Shown here piece after piece: positions 38,101 to 48,263 of a DNA stretch of 64,000 nucleotides (position 1 is its first letter; each line of letters begins with the position of its first letter). Location: NCBI RefSeq assembly GCF_032854445.1, contig NC_088300.1, positions 61,354,984-61,418,983 on the forward strand, read 5' to 3'. Below the pieces are notes generated by a model. The model saw nothing but the letters and a program-made list of their open reading frames with translations, ran no database searches and was not told where the DNA came from. This DNA comes from Liolophura sinensis (Eukaryota > Mollusca > Polyplacophora > Chitonida > Chitonidae). The translations under genes and the position numbers were made by a program.

Positions 38101-41100
38101 ATCTTACATGACTGGTCAGGCTAGTGGATGACACTGATGTTTTTAAAAAATATGAAAATATTATATCAAATATGGTATTTTTTGGTGTTGAAACTTAAAT
38201 CTTTCCACTAGAATATCACCTGGCCTTCCAAACAAACCTTGAAACAACTTTGTAAAGTCAATAGAACTCTCAGAATCAGGAAAAATGAGTAAGTTAGTCA
38301 TGAACAAAATATTAGGTCATTTAGGGTAGCCATAAATACCACAGGTGTTTCATTTCGTCATTGACCTAGAGGTTCCTGTGTAACTGTATTATGGCAGCCT
38401 ACATTATCATCTGTAGAAGTTAGAGAATGGTTTAGCCAACTAAATGCCAATATGTTCAGTGTCATGAATATCTTGGAAACTTCATTTGTCCTGATATGAT
38501 GTGACCATAAACATTTAACATGAAATACATCAATGAATTCCTGAATTTGTCACAGCCCAACCTATGGGAGCTGCTTTAGAAAATTTCACCTTATCATACA
38601 GGGCATAATGAAAGCTTGAAATGTTTTTTTTAAAATCAGTGTCTTATTGATCGAATGATCGGTGTTTAAAACTGTACTGATTAAGTTTTCACCTGTATGA
38701 TGGCAATCAAATTTTTTGCTCATAGAGGTAACCAGAGTAAACCATAGACCTTTGCCATGTACCTGACAAACCGTCTGGCCTAAAGTCGCAGCTGAAACAG
38801 CAATTTGAACATGTGTGCTCTATGGTCAAAGGTCTGATAGTCACAGTAAGCCAGGTCTATGACCCTATCAAACAGGGCAAAATGATTAGTGTTTTGCATA
38901 TTAATCTGCATAATGCTATGCTTTAGCAGTTCTGTGTGAGCCATTTTCGGTTCCTCTTGATTCAGGAGAGAAGTGGTTGCCATCACTGTGGTGACAGCTG
39001 TAGTTGTTCACCTGCTTACCTACAAATACTCCCAGAGAGGTCTTACTCACCAAGTCTCCGTCTCAGATAGCCAGGTGAGTGCAGTTGAAATTAATAAATT
39101 TGTGATATAGATTTGTTCTTACATACTTTTACGCCTGATGTGGTCAGACATGGCTAATGAGTATTTCTTTTGAAAGGATTTCCTCATTGAAAAGAAAACT
39201 CTCTCATTGAGGAAGAGAGATCAGTTTTTCTACCTGTTTCTAAAGCAAGTAGTTTTGAAATACGTGCGAGTGCTTTTCTTTAAACTCGCTTCACAGTACA
39301 ATCAGTTGAACAGTTTGAAAGACTGTTGATCATATTGTCAATGTTTCTGATGTTGGATATATGATTTTGTAACAAGCGAAAGTTTATGCACTATCTTACG
39401 TTCTCCCCTCACCATCCCATGGATTAACAGATAGCTTGCTTTAGGCACTCTGGAATTTCATAGTTTCCTTTTTATGTTGCCAGGGCACGGACAAATCATC
39501 AGAGAGTAAGTCGGTTGACGATCAGTCAGCAAAGATGAAGGAGTTGGAGGATAAAAGTACGGAATATACTTCCAGGTGAGATTCTTGATGGATAAGTTTC
39601 TCATGTGTAATTTGATTACTGGGATCAGGTGATTGCAGTTTTAGATGTTCGACTACAATCCCTTTTTCCAATGACAGCTTTGTCTTCAACATGGAGTGGT
39701 ATATGGACAATAGAAAACTTATTAAACAGGAATAGATTAATCTTCGGGTTTCAGTAATTAAAAAAAATGCTCTGCCATTAGCTTTATCTGAACTTGCACA
39801 CTGCCATGTTTAACGATAAACTTTACACATTGTGTAAATTGACAGCGACACTTTATTGTCCTAATGGAGTAACTGGAAAAGTGCATATTTCATATTACTT
39901 GAAATTTCAAATTTGGGTTGAACAGTTTTAAATATCATAAAAACCATTAGAGATTTTACAACACTTTCATTTCATTAAAACTGCTACTAGTTTTCTATTT
40001 GATGTGAAGCTTAATGCTTAATTCTGTGCTGTAGGTATTACACAGACTTTGAACATGTTCGCTGTCTGGGTAAAGGCGGCTTCGGGATTGTGTTTGAGGC
40101 TATGAACAAGATGGATGAGTGCCCATATGCAGTGAAAAGAATTTCCCTTACTAATAGGTGAGTGATGAGGTTTTAATTTTGATCTGGTTATGAATGGTTT
40201 ATGGTTGTGTTTCATTTCAAGCTGATATTAATTCATGAAATGAGGGAGTCGTGGCTGGGTGGTGTATAGCATGTTTGGCTTTTAGTAGTTAGGACACAAG
40301 ATGTACTATATATGTATGGGTTGAATACCAGCCTTGGTAGGGGAATTGCCTTAGCATCAATGGACAGTCAGCAACACTCATTTACATGTACATTCGTTGA
40401 AGGACACTATGTACATGTACATATCTGTATGACACACGTAGGAACCTTTGCCAGTATAAACTGGCTGGTGCATTATCTTGGACATCAGTAGAGCTAACTG
40501 GTGTGGTATCAGTGAAAAATTCTTGAGTACGGCATTGTACACAGCTGTTATATATACCAGAAGATACATTACTCAGAATGCCTTCAACAGTATACCATAA
40601 ATCTTTAACTCACTACAGTACTCCTTCTAGTGTGAAGTCATGCAAAGAGTTTGTATTGTGTGCCATAAGGTAAATTTCCCACGTTTCAAAGGTATCAGCT
40701 GAACAACAAATTTATATGTAAATAAACTTTATTTAAAAGGGATGGCTGATCTTAGGTCAACAACTCAACAACTGGTATAAATTGTACTGCTGTACAAACA
40801 GCTAAGTCATGGTGAGCTGCTTTAAAACTATTATAAGGGATTATTACTGCACAAGCCTATGAAAGGGAAAATCTGTTGGACAAAAATGTGTCCATAGTAT
40901 CTGTGTATTTGTAGGCACAAAGATATGACATACATGCAGAGATACTATGGCACTTCTATAACAGTTATCAGTGCTTTATATTTACGTGTATTTGTGATTT
41001 TGAATTTATATTAAAACATTATGTCATGCATACAAGCACTTTAATACCCATGGGCCAAAGTTTATGCATTGAAAAAGTGTTACTTGAGAAAAAGATTCAT

Positions 41101-44100
41101 TTAGGCTTATTATTTGGTAAACTTCACTCATCTTGATATGGAAGCTCATTGGTCTACAGCATTGTTCTCGCTAAAGCTGGACAACTCCTGAACAATGAGG
41201 CCACAGGTTCAAGTCCAGCTCGTGATTTACACAAATATATAAATAAATGGGAATATAATAGGAAGCCTATCAAACATGAACATTGTTGGATAATATCTAA
41301 CTATGTTATGCCATCTCAGTGAAATATGATATTCCATGATGTGCCTGCAACTGTGCATGTTCACAACCTGGATAGCTATAGACCTTTGTATATTTCAGTG
41401 ACACAGCCAAAGAGAAGGTGATGAGAGAGGTGAAGGCATTGGCCAAGCTTGATCATGGAGGTATAGTGAGATATTACCAGGCCTGGTTAGAGTCTCCACC
41501 TATAGGCTGGCAGGAGAAGAGGGACAGAGCTATGGAGGACAGGTAAAATGTTTGCGGTGTAGGAGATGGTGCTGTGAGTGTATTCTCTGCTGATAATGTA
41601 AACATGTAATGGAGTGATGCATTTTTACATAAAGTATACACAATATCATCTTTCTCACGATAAAATTTTGACTGTTGATTCTGTGCTGTGGTGGTAAAAT
41701 TTCAGCCAGATTTGAACGTCTAGCTTCAAATGTTTTGTTCTCAAAAGAAGATCAAAGTTTAGGACTTTTACTTTGTGAAACCTAACCCAATACAGTGTAA
41801 ACTGAAGTTTTATGTCCATTTTTGTTGTTGCTTTCAGTGAGTGCCTGACTCCAACGCCGTGTAACTCTGGTAATGACCTTCATACAGATGTCTTTACTCC
41901 ACCTTATGTCAATCCATTCTCATCATGCAGTCCTTCACACAGGGTGGACATTTCCTCAGACGTCTCCACAACGCGCGAAAGTGAAAATGATAGTGAAGGA
42001 TTTGTTCCTAAAGTGAACTTCTCAGATGATGATGAAAGCGGGTCTTTCAGTCTGGGTATACCCACTCCAGTCAGACACACCCTTTGGTCTCATGATGACT
42101 CCATTGAAGTCGTGTTTTCGAACTCTACCCCAGGGGATACAGGAGACTCGGACATGGGTGCTGGTGATGGCATGAAGTTATTCCATCATCAGGAGGATAC
42201 AAATGACACCTGTAGTATTGTGTTTGAGGATTCAGGGTGTGGGGATGGACATCATGGGATAGACAAAGGCTCCAGTCTATTTAAGAACTGTACTAACAGT
42301 GACCAGAAACTGTCCTCTGCTGTGGTTTCCAGTCAGTCAGAGGATCTCCGTAATTCCAATCGAAATAAATCCAAGCATTTTGGTGCTCCTAGACTTTATC
42401 TGTTCATTCAGATGCAGCTGTGTCAAAGAGAGACACTCAAAGATTGGTTGATGGCAAACACTTTGAATCGTGACCGACACATGCTACTGGATATATTTGA
42501 CCAGATTGTTACTGCTGTGCAGTATGTACATGACTGTGGACTGATGCACAGAGATCTCAAGGTAACTGTTATAGGGTTATTCTTTCATTATGTCTATGTC
42601 GTTGTCAGTACACATGTAATAATTTGTTTGTTAGCCTGCACATTTCTTTTCAAAGGAGTTTTAAGTCCCATTAGACCATATTTAGATTATATTGTGTTCT
42701 TGCTTGACTTCATACATGCACTGTTGAGGCTGGCGCAGAATATTTGATGTCACCAGATGTAATATCTCCCACTTCAGACTTCTGTTGGTATCTCATTGGT
42801 CATATTTGACTCTGTGGGTTTTCTGTGTATTTGCATTCATGGTTTCTCTGCAAATTATTTGTCAGGAAAAGCCGTGTGTAGAAAAACACTCCTCTGAACT
42901 TAAGAGGGTGAATGATAAGAAATGTCTGAACACGGTCTTGTAGTACATCTCCATTTACGAGGAAAGGCTAATCTATGTTGCTGAATATAGGCTTGTGTGC
43001 GTATAAAAATTGCAGTAGTCTCAAGAGCAAAATGTCTGCATAGGGAAATTTTATGGAAATTCTGGCAACTGTTTTTCTTGAACTGATGTTAATAATCTAC
43101 AGTATTAAGGGACACATGCATATTATCTTTACATGCCACACAATGGTATTGTTTCATTACAAATGTTGCTTCTTACCTTTTAGTGAGAGCTTTGTCTTGG
43201 CTTGCATATTGTCTTAGTCCAGTATAAAAATACATTGAAAGTACTCAGCCAATCCCAGTGAGAGCTGGTAGATGTTATTCTACTAAAGCACTTCTATTGT
43301 TCTCGCCAGTTGATTTTTGACTCGAGTCTTACAAAGGTCTCAAAGTCAGCATTCTTGTTAGGTACAGTGTACGGGGGTGCTTTTCTGTGGCCTCATGCCT
43401 GCCCAGTTTCTTCAACTCATTAGTTAACATTAAAACCCAAGTCAGTCAAATTAACATTTCTACTTTTTTTGTTAAATGTTTAAGATTTTGTGTCATTAAT
43501 TTTTCTTGTAGCCATCTAACATATTTTTCTCAACGGATGGAGTGGTGAAGGTTGGTGATTTTGGTCTTGTTACCGCCCTGTCAGAGCAGGAAGACAGCAG
43601 TGAGCAGAGGTTGACCAGGCAGAAGTCTGGGGACAACCACACAGCTCAAGTCGGCACACATATCTACATGAGCCCAGAACAGGTGAGAGGGTACCAGGAA
43701 CATGTGGGAAACTTCATGTACTCTTCTTACATTCTTTTTAGAGCGTGGGAAATTTTCATACTCTGTGTCACATGGGGTGATGGTGCAATCCTCATCTTTG
43801 CTGTTCTTGGGGATTAGGTGACAGTAAGTGGTCGCAGTGTTTAGGTGGTGAATTGTCTTTAATGAAGCTCATCATAGATCACTTGCTTTGCACCAATATA
43901 GCAAACTCATGGTCACTGAGGTCATCCTGCAGATGGAAATCTGTGAGTCACAAGAGGGCAGTTAGATTTATGTCCAAGGCCAGTGGTTTACTCCGGCTCC
44001 TTAAATCCATAAAATTTTAGCTGCCACCCTAATAAGTGGAATATTTTTGAGTATGCAGGCATTAAATCTCAATGAAATATATAACTTTCAAATTAATTAT

Positions 44101-44900
44101 GAAATTATTCAAAAATGATCAATACAGCTGGAAAATGATGATAATTATGTTGACAGGTGTTTGCAAACGTATTCTGCATATTCTGCATTCTGGTGCATGC
44201 TAAGTTTATTCTAAACTTAAATTCTAAAATTATTTTCAGAGGGCTGGAAAAAGTTATGACCAGAAAGTGGACATCTATTCGCTGGGAGTGATTCTATTTG
44301 AGCTGCTTTTCCCATTTGCCACACAGATGGAGAGAATCCGCACTCTTCAGGATGTCACTCAACATAAGTCTCCAGAGAGGTTCAAAAGGGAAATGCCTAA
44401 AGAGGTAAAGGCATTAGTACATGTATACATTTTTTCTGTATCTAAATCTGTGCTTTCTTAATTTTCATGGGAAGTTTCATGCGTGAGGAAGTACAGTCTG
44501 TAGAACAAGCTCATCTCCCTAGCAAAGGTGCCTCCTTCGGGCCTTTTATAGAAATGATAGGATTTGGAGGTGAAGAGTGAGGAGCCTATAAATACATGTA
44601 ATTTAAGCCTTTAGAACAAGCTCACCTTCAGCGAAGGTCCCTCTCACTCTCCCACCCAATGGAAATAAAAGATTTGACACAAAATATACGGATAAATAAA
44701 GTTGTGGGGCTGATACATGTCTAATTTCCTTGTTTCAGCATGACTTTGTTGTCTGGTTGCTGGACCACGACCCTGACAAGAGACCAACTGCCAAAGATAT
44801 TCTGGAGAGTTCATTGTTGGAGGACTTTGCTGTTCGTCACAACTTTCCCAAGCGTCTGCGTACTAGGACCATTTCTTGTGAGAGTAATGGCTCTCTATGA
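29029..44900 (+). CDS. EIF2AK3: Eukaryotic translation initiation factor 2-alpha kinase 3 (PERK), 18 exons
   Basis: PERK is the ER-membrane stress kinase that phosphorylates eIF2-alpha. Exons: 29029-29183, 30220-30349, 30715-30912, 31637-31770, 32302-32426, 34918-35039, 35974-36121, 36306-36470, 37044-37175, 37846-37981, 38966-39074, 39484-39575, 40035-40157, 41399-41542, 41838-42561, 43512-43682, 44240-44404 and 44739-44900. They total 3135 nt, or 1044 residues plus stop, all in phase. Seen: a signal peptide (residues 1-30, hydrophobic [11 protein letters not shown]); a luminal sensor with [32 protein letters not shown] and [18 protein letters not shown]; a transmembrane helix at about 485-501; kinase P-loop GKGGFG (561-566), Lys583, a long acidic insert (about 638-835), MHRDLK (Asp877), DFG (895-897), and Thr928 in the activation loop before SPEQ. 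A polyA signal is at 45275-45280. Human PERK is somewhat longer (1116 residues). Confidence 0.97.
31984..32181. repeat. 99-bp tandem duplication in PERK intron 4
   Basis: Two adjacent 99-bp units (31984-32082, 32083-32181) both start cagtctgcttctaatctatc and differ at only a few positions near their ends. This is a recent local duplication between exons 4 and 5. Confidence 0.95.
32985..33260 (+). pseudogene. Relic of a transposon-type protein in PERK intron 5
   Basis: An open stretch reads [20 protein letters not shown], then [19 protein letters not shown] and ATLYKQFKI. The spacing FL..NA..LP.R resembles an uncharacterised protein family that is very common in mollusc genomes and probably comes from a mobile element. 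Sequence to about 33600 (for example [16 protein letters not shown]) may continue it with frame breaks. The assignment is from memory only. Confidence 0.35.
33791..33940 (+). mobile_element. SINE-1 copy, 5' truncated
   Basis: Body ctgcccggtttcctcccacc, ataatgctggctgccgtcgt, and a tail of five AAAT units after caatcaaataaat. It lies in PERK intron 5. Confidence 0.85.
35213..35545 (+). mobile_element. SINE-2 copy (tRNA-derived)
   Basis: The tRNA-like head is agctggtagagcatccgctt with a B-box-like gagaaccagggtcaa. The tail is gttgtcatatgattgaaaaa and ttaagtacgacattaaacgc, followed by a CACT/CATT simple repeat. It lies in PERK intron 6. Confidence 0.8.
35752..35938. repeat. Dispersed repeat X, copy 1
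   Basis: It carries gcaaaatattatttttggtg and agaactctcagaatctgg, then gacaaattagtgatgaacaa. Related copies are at about 38148-38340 and 63090-63200. No coding capacity or clear termini. Confidence 0.6.
37625..37840. repeat. Dispersed repeat Y, copy 1
   Basis: It shares tttcagggcttcac, atatgcttga and taaacaccttgcaa with the region at 60478-60680, in the same order. It lies immediately upstream of PERK exon 10. Confidence 0.55.
38148..38340. repeat. Dispersed repeat X, copy 2
   Basis: It shares tagaactctcagaatcagga, gttagtcatgaacaaaatat and taggtcatttaggg with copy 1, in the same orientation. It lies in PERK intron 10. Confidence 0.6.
40240..40545 (+). mobile_element. SINE-3-like copy
   Basis: A head-like ggtggtgtatagcatgtttg, middle ttgaataccagccttggtag, and 3' end gtgaaaaattcttgagtacg. 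Shared motifs recur at 23172-23445 (minus) and 58960-59830. It lies in PERK intron 13. Confidence 0.5.
41838..42561 (+). CDS. EIF2AK3: PERK exon 15: kinase insert and catalytic loop
   Basis: This 724-nt exon holds most of the acidic, Ser/Asp-rich kinase insert and ends at the catalytic loop (GLMHRDLK|). The insert is poorly conserved overall, but it contains SIVFEDSGC (764-772), which I recall from the human PERK insert as well. The acceptor is ttgctttcag and the donor is CTCAAG|GTAACT. Confidence 0.95.
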
Positions 44901-45321
44901 TTTTTATTTTCATCAATAAGGACTGTTATTACCAAGGCAGTAGGTTTGTCATTGTTGTGTTGAGACATTCCTTATGTTTCCTGACAAACCACATTCAAGA
45001 AGGCATGGGTCAATGTACATTTTGTATTTATTTGAAATTATCAAATTCACAATGCGTTGTTTGCTCATTTTAATGTAGTATAAATTTATGTTAAAGGTGA
45101 CATAACAGAATTCCTTATGTCAGAAAAGCTTTTATGGACCAGAGTGTATTTTGAATGGTATTTATTTGTACATAACATATTATGCATATATGTACATTTC
45201 TGACAACGATCTGTAAATATAACATCTTAATGTATATATACTGCTGTAAATATTGTAACACATGTCTGGACTTTAATAAAGAGGTCATCAAATGCAATAC
45301 CAAGTTGCACTGAATTTTGAT
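44901..45321. other. Convergent 3' UTRs of PERK and the small gene
   Basis: The PERK polyA signal AATAAA is at 45275-45280. The stop codon of the opposing gene is at 45322, so its own 3' UTR must run into or across the PERK 3' UTR on the other strand. A minus-strand AATAAA candidate lies at about 45162. Confidence 0.6.
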
Positions 45322-46571
45322 TTAGAATTCATTGTTGGGGACAGTTTCAGCATCAGATTTACTTTCTTTTGCTTGGCATCTTTCATCTTGTTTCATCTTT
45401 TGTGTGCACTTCTCGCACTCCTGCTTTACACTGCGCAGTGTATCCACCATGTAAGGACTGAATTGAGTGGCTAGGTCTACCTCCAGCATATGACATCGGA
45501 CTTTGGGAAGAGAAAGGAATGTTTTTTATCAGGAAATTATTCAACCTTAATATGCATATACATGTACATGTAGTGCCTAATTCAGTGTTTCACCAAGACA
45601 TTAGGGTCTAAAAAGTTTCTTTGACCCAAGCTGTAGGCTTTGCAACTATCAAATAATAACAGTATGTGAAGCCTTGATGGCTCTTTCCAAGACATAACTC
45701 AATGGTTACTACCTTTTTCTCAGAAACAGACTTGATACAAGTAACAGATGGCTCAGGCAGTATTAGCTTACTCAGAACTATGGAAAATGCGGCCTATTTT
45801 TGCAACATGACTGGAGGCTGATGTTTTTGCATGTACATATGTCTCTATTTTTATATTATGGGAGTAAGCTTATATTGCTTTGTTCAACAGGGTTACATTT
45901 GAACAAATTGATGATTGGAGCACATCTGTATCTACAGGGTAATCCTTCCTACAGTGCCTTGATTTGATTACTGAGATGCTGTGAGCAACATTTCACAATG
46001 ACTGAGCAAATTTTGTGGTAAATGTTAGACATTGTTTTGGGGGGGAACTTTTGATTCAGTGTTTCTGTCCATGATCAGCATCATAACAAGGCTTCACTAA
46101 GGCAGCTTTTCCTGATGATATACATGTATTCACAAAATAATGTTAAGCACAATGGTATGTCACAAGCACAAAATAAGCACTGCTCATAGACGCAGGCATT
46201 ATTACCACTGGTTTTGATGAGATTTTCCTTCATATCATCAAGTTGTTTGCTGATATCATCCACATTTGACATTTGAATGTGATGGTTATATTCCATCATT
46301 CCTTGTTGGGTACCAGTACCTCTACGTTTGGAATGGTTGCCTGGACTACTGGACTGTGGATAGTGATTGCTGAAATTGAAAAACAGTTTACAAACGTGAG
46401 CTGTGGAAAACAAAAACGTGCAGAACATGAAATGACAGCCGGAAAGAAATGTACTCATTTCAAATTACAAGAGGAATGTGAAATCGAGTGAGTAGTTATA
46501 TAGTTCTACCTTTCCAAATCGGAGACCTCACCCATCAAGTTCACATTGTCTCCATTTTGGCTGGAAATCAT
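45322..46571 (-). CDS. Unrecognised 134-residue coiled-coil-like protein, three exons
   Basis: I do not recognise this protein. Exons on the minus strand: 46510-46571, 46206-46369 and 45322-45500. They total 405 nt, giving 134 residues plus stop, with all junctions in phase and canonical (GAAAG|GTAGAA; ttcaatttcag; AGTG|GTAATA; cttcccaaag). It starts MISSQNGDNVNLMGEVSDLE and continues with a polar, low-complexity N-terminal half (QSSSPGNHSKRRGTGTQQG). A charged, helix-prone C-terminal half follows, with VDDISKQLDDMKENLIKTS, HMLEVDLATQFSPYMV and a Cys/Lys-rich segment QECEKCTQKMKQDERC. Its length and heptad-like pattern resemble small complex subunits such as those of BLOC-1 or BORC, but this is only a guess. 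It is tail to tail with PERK. Confidence 0.68.
45932..46066 (+). repeat. Solo Tc1-like terminal repeat copy
   Basis: It matches the right-hand inverted repeat of the 17857-18602 relic (ttgatttgattactgagatg; aaatgttagacattgttttg followed by a G run). No transposase is next to it. It lies in intron 2 of the small gene. Confidence 0.7.
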
Positions 46572-46988
46572 ACCGAAGCACTTCTTCAAAAGAGGACAAT
46601 TTAGGAGAATTCAATTAACTATCTAGGTGGACGTCACGTCGTCTGCTACCTGCAGATGTCGCTGTTTTTCGAAATTACCTCCCTTAAATATGGGTTAACC
46701 CACCTGATTTCAGTAAAGGGGTGATTTTTTTCTACTCCCGATTTTAGCATGATACAAATGGAATAAATTCTCTTGAACATTTGTTTATATAGGAGTTTTT
46801 ATGACATTTCAACTGACAATGATGAACAAGACTGATTTCTGCTGTACCCATTACTCCAGTATTAAAATTAAGGTTTGTGTACATCCCTACCGTTTTGGCG
46901 CTGTCAAAACAGAAAACACGTGGTGGCGGGAACTCTGGATGGAAGGCGTGCAAGCTGGCTGTCAGTTTTGTATTCGAGAAAGTGTAAG
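46572..46988. promoter_or_regulatory. Promoter region between the small gene and the TRIM-like gene
   Basis: The small gene starts at 46571 on the minus strand. A plus-strand donor (GTGTAAG|GTAATG, exon end 46988) could close a noncoding first exon of the TRIM-like gene, whose coding exon is preceded by an acceptor 6.4 kb downstream. This is inference from splice-site context only. Confidence 0.35.
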
Positions 46989-47914
46989 GTAATGCGAAGT
47001 TCTTTTTTAATTGATATATTCCTTTTATGGAAACATTGAACGGTTGAAGATTATAACTTTCCAGTATACTTTATGTCGTTTTTCAAAAGAATTTCTCAAA
47101 TGAAATCAAATGGCCAAAAATGTGTCCATTTACACAGAGATGGCCTAGGTGGAATCAGAAAATGAAATTTATCGTTTGCCAGTGTTATGATTAAATTTTG
47201 GGTTGTATTGCATCCTGAAATCGATTTCCTCAGTGTAATAATCGTCTGCCTAGTCCTAGGTTTAGTTCTCCATTTTCTGTTGATGACTAATTGCTTCTCG
47301 GAATTCAAATATAGTCGTACATTGTTAAATCTTGCGTCAGATTCAGTCATGTAGCCAAGAAAGAGCCCTACCTTTGTTCTTCATCAGTGATAGTAAATGT
47401 TTTGGTGCGCTTGTTTTGAATACAGGTGCTCTAAGCCTCCATCGTTTTGTAGAAATAAGACATAACTTATATTCAAGACGAAAGTACATTTGACAGAGGG
47501 AGGTTGAGTTGTTTTTACATGAAGTTCATTGTAGATCACTACCAACATGATGGGGAATAAATGTCCTTTGAGTTTGCTCTGCAGGTGAAAATCAGAGTCA
47601 TGTGGGTGAATTACACTAGTTTCCCTCGTTTGTGAAATTGGCCACGGTTAATGAAACATATTCTTTAGTATGGTGTTACACCCCAATAAAAGAAAAGAAT
47701 GAATTACTAATATTGTATGGATGTCAGAGGTAAATACTAGTAATAGTTCTTCAGTGCCCACTGTGCAGGCATAACATTGCCACTAATATGGCATGTTCAT
47801 TGATCTCACACTGGGTGGGTGAACCTGTGTGCATCATTTCCTAAGGTTAGTCGTTTACTAAGCTTAATATTGGTAGGAAAATATCTTTTGAGCATATCTC
47901 AGGAAGTGAGGAGA

Positions 47915-48263
47915 GGTATTTGTGAGAGGGGGATGAGGCAGTGGCGGTGGCGGTGGCGGTTTCCAGCTTAGTTAAAGTTTATGGCCAATCATATGGTTGC
48001 AATGCCCACCCATAGTACACAGATAGCCAATCATCAGTAGCCATTTGCATATCGAAGACCAAGGAAGTCTTTTACCTCATAGCCCAACATTTTGGGGTAT
48101 TTGTGAGAGGGGGATGAGGCGGTGGCGGTTTCCAGTGTGGTTCAAGTTTATGATCAGTCATATGGTTGCAGTGCCCACCCATAGTACACATATAGCCAAT
48201 TATCAGTAGCCATTTTTATATCAAAGACCAAGGAAGTCTTTTACCTCATAGCCCAACATTTTG
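47915..48263. repeat. Tandem duplication (181 and 168 bp) with a GGTGGC microsatellite
   Basis: Both units begin ggtatttgtgagagggggat and end cctcatagcccaacatttt. Unit 1 (47915-48095) has four GGTGGC-type repeats, and unit 2 (48096-48263) has fewer. Scattered substitutions show the duplication is older than the 99-bp one in PERK. Confidence 0.9.

Noticed and set aside
41812-42747. A 311-codon continuous frame as a stand-alone gene
   Set aside because: It is PERK exon 15 with intron read-through at both ends; the acceptor at 41837 and donor at 42562 give exact phases.
46801-46992. Open frame of 63 codons on the plus strand (MTFQLTMMNK...)
   Set aside because: No conserved motif; it is better explained as part of a promoter or noncoding first exon ending at the donor at 46988.
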